A stretch of DNA of 33,263 nt from a virus: positions 1 through 33,263 of IMG/VR virus record IMGVR_UViG_3300044846_005924. One strand, 5' to 3'. Below the pieces are notes generated by a model. That model made no database searches and was not told the DNA's origin. It worked only from the letters and a program-made list of their open reading frames with translations. Both the position numbers and the translations under genes were made by a program. Within the stretch, counting starts at the first letter, position 1, and each line of letters begins with the position of its first letter. This document shows, in pieces, positions 24,051-31,049 of this stretch.

Positions 24051-26024
24051 TTGTCAAATCTAAATTCAGCACAAATTAACTACGGCGACTGGGTACTAGT
24101 CGTTGAAAATGTTGGTGAAAAACTTCAAGTAAGTGAATCATCTGCATCTGGTGCAGTACTTGAAGGAGTATGCGCAGTATTCGGCCAAATGAATAATAAC
24201 CGAAGAGTCTATGAAAAATCAGAATACCTTCCACACCTTACTTATCTTCAAGATAAGATCTCAAAAAGACAATTAGTCGGAACGGTAGATCACCCTCAAC
24301 ACTTTGAACCAAAATTAAGCGAAGCTTCTCATATTATCGAAGCGCTTAACTATGACGGTGGTGATAAAGTATACATCAAAGTTCGACTATTAGAAAACAC
24401 TCCTCACGGTAAATTAGCGAAAGCATTACTTGATGGAGGAGTTCAATTATCAGTTTCTTCAAGAGCAGCTGGTCAAGTTAGTGAGAGCGGTAACGTAAAA
24501 TTACAGAGAATCTTTACTTATGATTTAGTAGGTGAACCTGGATTTACGGAAGCGGTTTTACGCAAGACGGTTAGTGAGTCTTTAAAGAGTGACTTTTCAA
24601 TGATTACTGAAAGTTATAATTCAATGAAGGAAAATTCGTTTATTCAAAAATCTGGATTAATGGATATTTCAGAAAGTTTAAACTTCGCAGATAATTTTAA
24701 AGTTTATAAGATAAATAAATTAGAAAATAGTTCAGGAATACAATTCCAAGGGACTCTACAAGAACAAAAAAATAATAACACGATGGCCGAGTTTGTAACA
24801 AAAGAACAAATGGATAAATACTCAGAAGTTCTTAAAACACAATTCAATGGGATTAAAAAAGAACTTAAGAATCACAAGTCTATTCTAGAGTCTGCTCAAT
24901 CAACTGGATCTAGTAGCTCTGAGCTAGTTGGATTCGTTAATTATTTAGCAGAATCATTAGAAGGAGTTATTAATTTTACTGATTATCTTTCTCATAAATT
25001 GAATGAGTCAGTTAGGTATACTGAACATGTATCTGAGACAGTTAACAATTCAATTGAATATTCTTCTTACTTAGGAGAAAAATTAAATCAGTCAGTTAAT
25101 TACCAAGACTATATTTCTGAAAAAGTAAATGAGTCAATTAATTACGCTGAATATATCAAAGAAAACGTAAACAACTCTATTAAATACCAAAATTATTTGG
25201 CTGAAGAGCTTGATAAAGGATTACAATACGTTGAATACGTTGCTGAAGGAACTAACCGTTCAATTGAATTCGGAGAATATCTTTCAGAAAACATTAACTT
25301 AAATCGTGATTATTCTCAGTATTTAGCTGAAACTGTTGGTAAAACAATTGGTTATGCTGAATATCTTGCTGAATCTTTAGGAGAAGGAGCTATCGTAGGT
25401 AAAAGAAACGTTTTAGGAGGAGTTTCTAAATTAGACGAGTCTAACTCTATTGATAACTTAATTTCTAAAGTTGATCAAGTAATTACTGAAGTAAATGACA
25501 AATCTTCTAAAGCAGTTCTTGAAAGCAAATATCCTTTCTTAAAGGTTATGAATGAAGCTAACAAGAAAAGTTTCTTTGGATTAGAATCAAATACTAAACA
25601 AGCAATTGTTGAAGCACTTAATGGTTCAGTATGGTTTAACGAAAACGATATCGTTGGAATCATGGAAGCAGTAGTAAATCACAAAGAGCAAAATATCCCT
25701 ACTTATATTAGATTCATGCCAGCAGAATATAAACCTACTTGGAATGAAATGAATGAGAATGAAAAAAGTAAAGTTCACGCTAAAGCACAACTTTATAATG
25801 TAAACACTCCATACCAAGTTAAAGCATTTTGGGATGATATTGATATGAGAGGTATCAATGAAAGAATTGAAATTCAAAAACATAATACTAAAAAAATGCA
25901 ACAACTCAACGAAAGCCAAAGTACAGAAGGCCTAATACCTGTAGATCAGGTTGTTGAGATGCAGAGAGGTTACTCTCAAGGTTACTTAGAGACTATGCTA
26001 AGAAGCGCAAACTCTAGATTGTAA
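24051..26024 (+). CDS. 21: Prohead protease fused to scaffold protein (gp21-gp22 fusion)
   Basis: A 657-residue protein from a TTG start. Residues about 30-180 form a gp21-type serine protease: GVCAVFGQMNNNRRVY, DHPQHFEP with H81 as the likely catalytic His, and QLSVSSRAAGQV with S136 or S137 as nucleophile, matching T4 NHP and VSSRG. From about 245 a different, helical part begins with MAEFVTKEQMDKY, then eleven 14-residue repeats (295-448) and an acidic C-terminal domain. In T4 the protease (gp21) and scaffold (gp22) are adjacent genes; here they are one frame. An in-frame ATG at 24783 follows an A-rich stretch and could yield scaffold alone. Cleavage-like V-S-E|S sites occur, for example at residues 27-30. 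Confidence 0.85.
   Translation: MSNLNSAQINYGDWVLVVENVGEKLQVSESSASGAVLEGVCAVFGQMNNNRRVYEKSEYLPHLTYLQDKISKRQLVGTVDHPQHFEPKLSEASHIIEALNYDGGDKVYIKVRLLENTPHGKLAKALLDGGVQLSVSSRAAGQVSESGNVKLQRIFTYDLVGEPGFTEAVLRKTVSESLKSDFSMITESYNSMKENSFIQKSGLMDISESLNFADNFKVYKINKLENSSGIQFQGTLQEQKNNNTMAEFVTKEQMDKYSEVLKTQFNGIKKELKNHKSILESAQSTGSSSSELVGFVNYLAESLEGVINFTDYLSHKLNESVRYTEHVSETVNNSIEYSSYLGEKLNQSVNYQDYISEKVNESINYAEYIKENVNNSIKYQNYLAEELDKGLQYVEYVAEGTNRSIEFGEYLSENINLNRDYSQYLAETVGKTIGYAEYLAESLGEGAIVGKRNVLGGVSKLDESNSIDNLISKVDQVITEVNDKSSKAVLESKYPFLKVMNEANKKSFFGLESNTKQAIVEALNGSVWFNENDIVGIMEAVVNHKEQNIPTYIRFMPAEYKPTWNEMNENEKSKVHAKAQLYNVNTPYQVKAFWDDIDMRGINERIEIQKHNTKKMQQLNESQSTEGLIPVDQVVEMQRGYSQGYLETMLRSANSRL
24783..24785 (+). 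promoter_or_regulatory. Probable internal translation start for a separate scaffold product
   Basis: In-frame ATG (Met245) preceded by AACAAAAAAATAATAACACG, an A-rich leader like those before other genes here, and placed exactly where protease-like sequence ends and helical scaffold sequence begins. The weak TTG for the full protein and an ATG for scaffold would give much more scaffold than protease, as capsid assembly needs. Confidence 0.5.
24933..25394 (+). repeat. Eleven tandem 14-residue (42-bp) repeats in the scaffold part
   Basis: Residues 295-448 of the fusion protein divide without gaps into eleven 14-residue units of the form [YF]-x-x-Y-[LIV]-x-E-x-[LIV]-N-x-S-[IV]-x, for example YSSYLGEKLNQSVN and YQDYISEKVNESIN. 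DNA copies have diverged while the aromatic, Tyr, Glu and hydrophobic positions persist, so selection is on the protein. A regular helical rod with an aromatic stripe every 14 residues is likely. Confidence 0.9.
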
Positions 26025-26050
26025 CAAAAACTAAAAAAACATTTTAACAA

Positions 26051-27730
26051 ATGGCACGTACTAAAATTTTTAAGCGTTCAAGCGATTCTCGCTTAGCGAA
26101 CACATGGCAGCCGATTTTAGAAGGTTACGGTGCTGATGTTGCAAAGACTCCATGGTTAGCTGAGTACGCTCACAACCACGCTATCTTTGATAACACTACA
26201 CCAGTCTTTGAATCTGCTCCAGGTGTATTCTTCCAAACTCCAGGTTCTCTTGGTGGTTTTATGGGAAACCCGTCAGCTCCTACATCAGCAATGACTCCGT
26301 TCACTGCAGGTGCTAAGAATTCTTTCTCAGCTGATGCTAACGGTTCTGGTGATAAATTTCCATCACTTTTACCAGTTGCTATTCAGGTAGCAGCAAAAAC
26401 TATTGGTTTCGATCTAGTTCCAGTTATCCCTATGGATTCTCCAGTTGGATTCCTTCCATATTTGGATTACTTATATGCTGGTGGTAGAACAGGTAATGAG
26501 TTTGACCCATACCTAATTAAAATCACTGGAATTACTGCAGATAATTTAGCTGGTGGTACTTTTACAGCAGGTGCAAATAATGTTATTGTATTTGCATTAC
26601 CAGCTCCTCCAAATACAGCAGCACTTGGTACTTATCACTTTGTTGGATACTCACGCGTTGATGGTCACTTGATCGTTAAAGTTGTTGATGATGGTGGTAG
26701 TGCATCAGTTGCGGCTGACCTTCAAGGAAAAGAGATAGTTTCTATCGGTGGTGGAACAGTAACTGTTCAACCAGTCGTAGCGACAGGAGCAGTTCAATTG
26801 GTTTCTGCACTAGAAAACCATATTTCTGGTTTCACTTCAGTATCAGATGCTGACTATGCAACTGAGCCTTTTAGTGGTTCTTACTTACCTACTACAGGTA
26901 ATGTACCAGGATCAATGAAGAGAGAAGCTGGTGAAAACTCTAAATTCCGTCAAATGGGATTAAGAATGTTCACTAAATTTGTTGAAGCTGAAACTGATCA
27001 AGTATCAATTTCTGCAACAGTTGAGCAAATCCAAGACTTAAACAGAGTTTGGAATTATGATGTTATCTCTATGTTGGAAAACGTAGCAGTTAATGACCTT
27101 GCTCAATCAATCAACAAGAGATTAGTTGACAAAGTATTAAACTTGGCTGACGTTCACTCTGCTGAAATTGACCTAGTTGAAGGTGGAGGTGGTACTATTA
27201 CTACCCTTAACTTAACTGCTGGTGGATTTGATAACACTTCTACACTACAAAGAAGATTGGTTACAAAAGTTCTTGAAATGGCAAACTTGATTTACCATAG
27301 AGGACGTTTTGGAGCTGGTACTTTCTTGGTAACTAACGGACGTGTTGCTTCTGCAATGGCTGATGTTGCTGGTTACTCAATCGCGCAAGTTCCAACTGAT
27401 ATGGGTGGAGTTGCAGGTAACCTTTACCCAGCTGGTAAAGTTTACGGAGTACAAGTTTACGTTGATCCTAACATGTCTTGGGGAGACTCAAGAATCATGA
27501 TTGGACGTAAAGGTGCTGACGAAGAACCAGGTGTTAAATTCATGCCATACATCATGGCTGAATCTCTTCAGACTATCTCTGAAGGTACATTCTCTCCAAA
27601 AATCGGTATGAAATCAAGATACGCGATTACTGAAGCTGGATGGCATCCTGAAACTCAATACGTAAGTTTAACAGTTGATGGTGCTGCTCTTGGAGTTCTT
27701 ACAGGTTCTGATGTACTAGTAGGTATCTAA
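26051..27730 (+). CDS. 23: Major capsid protein, T4 gp23-type
   Basis: A 559-residue gp23 homologue that forms the hexamers of the head shell. Near the N-terminus WQPILEGYG offers an I-L-E|G site at E24 for prohead-protease maturation, parallel to the gp23 cleavage. IQVAAKTIGFDLVPVIPMDS, YGVQVYVDPNMSWGDSRIMI, KFMPYIMAESLQ and MKSRYAITEAGWHPE match the gp23 pattern. Residues about 165-260, a Gly/Val/Thr-rich segment, may be an inserted domain where T4 has one. Codon use shifts to CGT, AAC, TTC and TAC relative to AGA-, AAT- and TTT-rich neighbours, as expected of a very highly expressed gene. It follows the protease-scaffold gene by 26 nt and ends at a strong terminator. Confidence 0.95.
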   Translation: MARTKIFKRSSDSRLANTWQPILEGYGADVAKTPWLAEYAHNHAIFDNTTPVFESAPGVFFQTPGSLGGFMGNPSAPTSAMTPFTAGAKNSFSADANGSGDKFPSLLPVAIQVAAKTIGFDLVPVIPMDSPVGFLPYLDYLYAGGRTGNEFDPYLIKITGITADNLAGGTFTAGANNVIVFALPAPPNTAALGTYHFVGYSRVDGHLIVKVVDDGGSASVAADLQGKEIVSIGGGTVTVQPVVATGAVQLVSALENHISGFTSVSDADYATEPFSGSYLPTTGNVPGSMKREAGENSKFRQMGLRMFTKFVEAETDQVSISATVEQIQDLNRVWNYDVISMLENVAVNDLAQSINKRLVDKVLNLADVHSAEIDLVEGGGGTITTLNLTAGGFDNTSTLQRRLVTKVLEMANLIYHRGRFGAGTFLVTNGRVASAMADVAGYSIAQVPTDMGGVAGNLYPAGKVYGVQVYVDPNMSWGDSRIMIGRKGADEEPGVKFMPYIMAESLQTISEGTFSPKIGMKSRYAITEAGWHPETQYVSLTVDGAALGVLTGSDVLVGI

Positions 27731-27752
27731 TCATATTTACTCTAGATAAATT

Positions 27753-27783
27753 AAAGAGGATTCGAAAGAATCCTCTTTTTTTG
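27753..27783 (+). terminator. Strong terminator after the major capsid gene
   Basis: A perfect 11-bp stem (AAAGAGGATTC 27753-27763, GAATCCTCTTT 27768-27778) with a GAAA tetraloop, followed by more T residues. It lies 22 nt after the capsid stop and 9 nt before the next ATAAATA motif. Confidence 0.92.
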
Positions 27784-27792
27784 TTTATGGAG

Positions 27793-27799
27793 ATAAATA
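27793..27799 (+). promoter_or_regulatory. ATAAATA late-promoter-like motif downstream of the capsid terminator
   Basis: GAGATAAATAATAAAAAAC ends 20 nt before the ATG at 27820. The match in sequence and spacing suggests the downstream gene starts at 27820, not at the in-frame TTG (27781) or ATG (27787) that precede or overlap the motif. Confidence 0.6.
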
Positions 27800-27819
27800 A
27801 TAAAAAACTTATAGAAATT

Positions 27820-28188
27820 ATGACAAGTTTAATGTCAACATTCTTGGGAATCCAATCTCAATTTAAAGTATTTCACTGGCAAACACAATCTTATTCTAAA
27901 CACATAGCATATGGTGGAATCTATGATACAATCGGTAACTTGTCCGACGAGTTTATGGAAATCTATATGGGTAAATACGGTAGGGTTGCCCTAGAAGGAG
28001 AAACAGATGCTATCCTATTGGGAAATATCGGAGAGGTCAATATAGAGGAATTCCTGGACACTATTGTAGAATTCTTATTATCTTTTAATCATAAACTAGA
28101 TGGTAACAAGGACAGTGATCTATTAAACCTTAGAGATGAGATGTTGGCCGCAATCAATAAACTAAAATACTTATTGACCTTAAAATAA
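27820..28188 (+). CDS. Ferritin/Dps-like DUF5856-type protein
   Basis: A 122-residue helical protein (135 from the upstream TTG). The segment FKVFHWQTQSYSKHIAYGGI and the following YDTIGNLSDEFMEIYMGKYG match a family often seen in T4-like phages, with a Dps/ferritin-like helix bundle in which H, E and D positions could bind metal. Biological role in phages is unknown. Start choice: the ATG at 27820 stands 20 nt after the ATAAATAA motif, like other late genes, and begins one helix before the HW motif. The ATG at 27787 would place the motif inside the coding region. Late expression is implied. Confidence 0.75.
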   Translation: MTSLMSTFLGIQSQFKVFHWQTQSYSKHIAYGGIYDTIGNLSDEFMEIYMGKYGRVALEGETDAILLGNIGEVNIEEFLDTIVEFLLSFNHKLDGNKDSDLLNLRDEMLAAINKLKYLLTLK

Positions 28189-28198
28189 CTTTAACATT

Positions 28199-29110
28199 AT
28201 GTCATTTATTAATTGGGGACATGAGAGCCCAGAACAAAAACTAGCTAGAAAGAGGTTTGAGGAAGACCAGGCGATTTTTGAACAAAGAGCAGCCGCGATA
28301 TCAGCAGCTGCCGCAGCTGCTGCAGGTTCAGGAAAAATAATTGATAATAGCTGGATTGGCCAGGCTAAATCTCGTCTGCGTTCAAGATATACAGAAGTGA
28401 CTAGTTTAGTTCCAAACATATATCTTTTTTGGGATGATTACACTACTGACGAGGATGGCAATCCTATGCCTGGAATAGAAGATGGCGGAGATGACATGTA
28501 CGATGGTGCAAACTATATGAATACTAATTTAACTAATCTGTATGATGTAGTAAAAGAAGGAGAAGTTGACAACGAAGACGGTTTAGCTGCTGCAAGTATA
28601 CCGTATACTCATACTCAAGCTGAAAACGAAGACGATGATTTTGAATACACTGATCCACCAATGGACGGAACGATCGAGAGTGGTACTAATTATTTTGGAC
28701 TGGGCTCTAGATATTTTACAAATATGTATCCTGGATTATTCGTAATGATTGCAGATAATATTGCAATATCTGAATTTAATATTAGCGGAGATGTTGGATC
28801 AGACGGTGATGGTGTAGGCGCAGGTTACGTGGAGGCAATTGTACCCGATTGGACTCTTTTTTATAAAACAAATACAGATGACTCAAATGATGACCCTTCG
28901 ATTAATCAACTGATCCTAGTACCTGGAAATTCTAGTGGAATAACTCAAGAATATGATATTTCTTCTGAATATGACGATCATAGATTAACTGGAATAAGCG
29001 ATAGAAGTAGAATTGTATACTTGGTAGTTGCTAGACAACCTGAAGAAGATGTATTAAGCGAGGAAGATGCTATATTAGTAGCACAAAAGATATTAGAGAT
29101 TATTTTATAA
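28199..29110 (+). CDS. Hypothetical virion-associated protein
   Basis: A 303-residue acidic protein starting MSFINWGHESPEQKLARKRF. I recall this opening from other marine T4-like phage proteins of unknown function. An Ala-rich helix (AAAISAAAAAAAGSG) at about 31-45 follows. The remainder is rich in Asp, Gly, Tyr and Thr with extended acidic stretches (ENEDDDFEYTDPP, DVGSDGDGVGAGY), typical of surface-exposed beta-rich structural proteins, and ends with a short helix (ILVAQKILEIIL). It begins 10 nt after the ferritin-like gene, so is part of the same late unit. Structural role is inferred from position and composition. Confidence 0.65.
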   Translation: MSFINWGHESPEQKLARKRFEEDQAIFEQRAAAISAAAAAAAGSGKIIDNSWIGQAKSRLRSRYTEVTSLVPNIYLFWDDYTTDEDGNPMPGIEDGGDDMYDGANYMNTNLTNLYDVVKEGEVDNEDGLAAASIPYTHTQAENEDDDFEYTDPPMDGTIESGTNYFGLGSRYFTNMYPGLFVMIADNIAISEFNISGDVGSDGDGVGAGYVEAIVPDWTLFYKTNTDDSNDDPSINQLILVPGNSSGITQEYDISSEYDDHRLTGISDRSRIVYLVVARQPEEDVLSEEDAILVAQKILEIIL

Positions 29111-29119
29111 TTAAACAGT

Positions 29120-29845
29120 ATGAAGAAACAAGAGCACATATCAATGGGATATCTAGTCTCATATCCAATTTGGGAGAGTATTGACTCTCTAAAAAAGCTT
29201 GAAGAGAAGGAGCAGGCAATACTTTTTACAGACGTTAAGTCTAGTTCTAAATTATGGAAGTTACACCACTCTGGCATGTTTGATGCGCTAGAAGACCATG
29301 GTAAAAGAATGACAAAAATAGTCTCAAAATTCAATGGAATGATAGTAAAGACGATTGGCGATAGTTATATGGTAAGTTTTGAAGGAAAGGACTCTCTACT
29401 TAGAGCAGTATCTGCAGGTATGGAGATGCAAGAAAATCTTAAAGATGATCCAATTAAAATTAAGGATAAGAGTATGACGATTCGACTAGGAATCTGTTGG
29501 GGTCCACTATATAAAAAGCAGACTGATATTCAAGGCAAGAAACTATGGGACTATTTTGGAAATACGGTAAACACTGCATCTAGAATGGAGTCAACTGTCT
29601 CTGAACCTGGATGCGTGTCTTTTAGTTTTACTGATACTTTACCTAAAGATGAGGAAAAGAAGATTGAAGAACTTGTTTCTAAAAAGAGTCGTAAGCTTGA
29701 GATTATTGATTATCAGCAGAGATGTTGGGAAGGTAAACGCAAGCGAAGCGGTCGATTACTTTCAGAATTACAGCTGCACTCATGTGAACCTTTAAAAGAA
29801 TTAAAAGGAGTAGCTAAGACTACTGCTTATAAAATAAAGATTTAA
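29120..29845 (+). CDS. Class III nucleotidyl (adenylate-type) cyclase
   Basis: A 241-residue soluble protein with one class III cyclase catalytic domain (about 30-160). All canonical residues are visible: metal-binding D38 (LFTDVKSSS) and D81 (KTIGDSYMVSF), purine-recognition pair K77 and D144 (WDYFGN), and transition-state N151 and R155 (NTVNTASRMES). The K/D pair favours ATP, hence cAMP, over GTP. The domain would dimerise to form two active sites. A Lys/Arg-rich C-terminal tail (about 190-241) of unknown function follows. No sensor or membrane domain is present. It starts 9 nt after the preceding virion-like gene and is followed by a terminator, so it is the last gene of a late unit. Confidence 0.88.
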   Translation: MKKQEHISMGYLVSYPIWESIDSLKKLEEKEQAILFTDVKSSSKLWKLHHSGMFDALEDHGKRMTKIVSKFNGMIVKTIGDSYMVSFEGKDSLLRAVSAGMEMQENLKDDPIKIKDKSMTIRLGICWGPLYKKQTDIQGKKLWDYFGNTVNTASRMESTVSEPGCVSFSFTDTLPKDEEKKIEELVSKKSRKLEIIDYQQRCWEGKRKRSGRLLSELQLHSCEPLKELKGVAKTTAYKIKI

Positions 29846-29864
29846 CTTAATTTTTATAAACAAG

Positions 29865-29892
29865 AAAAAGGATCCTATATGGATCCTTTTTT
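29865..29892. terminator. Bidirectional terminator between convergent units
   Basis: An 11-bp stem (AAAAAGGATCC 29865-29875, GGATCCTTTTT 29881-29891) with a 5-nt loop and T runs on both strands. It lies 19 nt after the cyclase stop and ahead of the convergent minus-strand unit. Confidence 0.9.
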
Positions 29893-30092
29893 AGTATGGT
29901 GGGTTCGCCTAGAGGAGAAAGTAAATAAAGCTAAAGGAATTTTGACTGAATAAGTTTTACCGTTTTTGAACTCGTGCATCTTGAATTTTGAGTACAGTAT
30001 CACAATCAGATCATCCTAGTTCCAAGTATAGACTTTGCTGTCTCTGAATAAGCAAATATAAACTTAACTCCAGCTAGGGTCGCCCATATTTC

Positions 30093-30521
30093 TTAGATCT
30101 CTCTAGTGTGATTGAAATTATCCAATCTCTCTTGAATCTTTTCAATTTGAGCTTCTAACTCCTCAACCTTTTTATCTTGCCACATAATATCTAGGACAGC
30201 AGTCATTACTGAGCTTGTTGAATCGTATCGATCACGGTATACTCCTTTAGTAGTTGTTACTGATTTTACTCTCTGTACCAAGTTTTTCAACTCAGACAAT
30301 TCAAAGATGCTTTCTCTAATCGGTTGAGAAACTTCGTGAATTCTAGCTTTAAGCTTTACTAATGCAGTAGTTTCAGTTTCAACTTGAATAAAAAGATCCT
30401 CAATATTGTAGGGTCTTTCTGCTCCTTCTTGAACTGAATTGTATCGATTAATTCGGTCCCAAAGTTTTTGGATACTTGCTACTTTTTTGTTCTTTTCTTT
30501 TAATGCTTGTGCGATTGTCAT
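30093..30521 (-). CDS. DIP1984-family (DUF6847-like) coiled-coil protein
   Basis: A 142-residue helical protein. MTIAQALKEKNKK, then LWDRINRYNSVQEGAERPYN, VETETTALVKLKARI and a C-terminal IQERLDNFNHT match the layout of the DIP1984 family as I recall it (leading ALxER, RLxxNxxVQEG, ending LNWTT). Those are small bacterial and phage proteins without a known role. The D-R-Y-D motif in the middle (GVYRDRYDSTS) is also typical. An ATAAATAA motif ends 14 nt upstream, so it can be transcribed apart from the topoisomerase operon ahead of it. It ends about 200 bp before the bidirectional terminator. Confidence 0.75.
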   Translation of the reverse strand: MTIAQALKEKNKKVASIQKLWDRINRYNSVQEGAERPYNIEDLFIQVETETTALVKLKARIHEVSQPIRESIFELSELKNLVQRVKSVTTTKGVYRDRYDSTSSVMTAVLDIMWQDKKVEELEAQIEKIQERLDNFNHTREI

Positions 30522-30535
30522 ATTGCTATGTTTTT

Positions 30536-30542
30536 TATTTAT
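30536..30542 (-). promoter_or_regulatory. ATAAATA late-promoter-like motif
   Basis: The minus strand reads ACAATAAATAAAAAACA ending 14 nt before the ATG at 30521. It overlaps the stop region of the 77-residue gene. Confidence 0.5.
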
Positions 30543-30772
30543 TGTACTACTACTTCATGGTAAGGTTTCCATTCAATTTTATCTTCTTCCTTTCTAAAGG
30601 CAAGAATTATCTCACCAGAATCATCTTTGCCGATTGCAACGAAACCATATCCTTCACAAATATATGAGATACAGTGTTCATTAGGTATATCTTTGGCTAT
30701 TTCAAGTATATCAAAATCCCAAGAGAAATCACGATCATCACATTCGCAATATTGTTTTGAGAATTCTGCCAT
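30539..30772 (-). CDS. Small hypothetical protein
   Basis: A 77-residue acidic protein (MAEFSKQYCECDDRDFSWDF start) with two CxC/C positions at its N-terminus and a beta-like centre (HCISYICEGYGFVAIGKDD) followed by IILAFRKEED. I recognise no family. Its ATG overlaps the stop of the lipoprotein gene as TAATG, implying translational coupling. Its own stop region holds the promoter-like motif of the DIP1984-like gene. Position suggests early or middle expression with the topoisomerase genes. Confidence 0.6.
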   Translation of the reverse strand: MAEFSKQYCECDDRDFSWDFDILEIAKDIPNEHCISYICEGYGFVAIGKDDSGEIILAFRKEEDKIEWKPYHEVVVQ

Positions 30773-31038
30773 TATTTCTTAGTTTCGACAATATTATATG
30801 TACCTTCGGTAATTCCCCAACCAGATTCTTCATGGAATTGGTAAGTCTGTGCAACATCAGTTGAATCCATAGGACGAGTTAGATACCAGATCTGAGTCTC
30901 TTTCCAAGTGATATTAACAAGCTTACGACCTGCTGGAAGATTGATAGTTCCTTCACCTCCCCAAGATTTAACTCTTTCGTTTTCAGTACATGCTGCAAGT
31001 GAAATTGCTATCAGGATAAAAATAGATAATCGTTTCAT
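30772..31038 (-). CDS. Small predicted lipoprotein
   Basis: An 88-residue protein with a lipoprotein signal peptide: MKR, a hydrophobic core (LSIFILIAISLA) and a lipobox LAAC with C17 as the acylated cysteine, followed by TENER. The mature part (about 71 residues) is beta-rich (KLVNITWKETQIWYLTRP). It would be anchored in the host envelope. Short phage lipoproteins made during infection can block receptors or superinfection, as with T5 Llp; that role here is inference. It follows gp52 by 11 nt and overlaps the next gene start as TAATG. I recall related lipoproteins in phages of Bacteroidota. Confidence 0.78.
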   Translation of the reverse strand: MKRLSIFILIAISLAACTENERVKSWGGEGTINLPAGRKLVNITWKETQIWYLTRPMDSTDVAQTYQFHEESGWGITEGTYNIVETKK

Positions 31039-31049
31039 TATTATGATTT

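Noticed and set aside
24711-24717. ATAAATA inside the protease-scaffold gene, upstream of the internal ATG at 24783
   Set aside because: It ends 65 nt before the ATG, far outside the usual spacing, and background copies occur within other genes (17267, 8965).
24933-25394. The 42-bp periodicity as a CRISPR-like or DNA-level repeat array
   Set aside because: Units are contiguous, in frame, and diverged at DNA level while conserved in protein pattern; it is a protein repeat.
29893-30092. 200 bp between the bidirectional terminator and the DIP1984-like gene, with a 34-codon minus-strand frame (start 29979) and GGTTCG sequence suggestive of a tRNA arm
   Set aside because: No cloverleaf could be drawn, the short frame runs into the terminator and resembles nothing I know, and no promoter-like motif precedes it. 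I see no supportable feature here.
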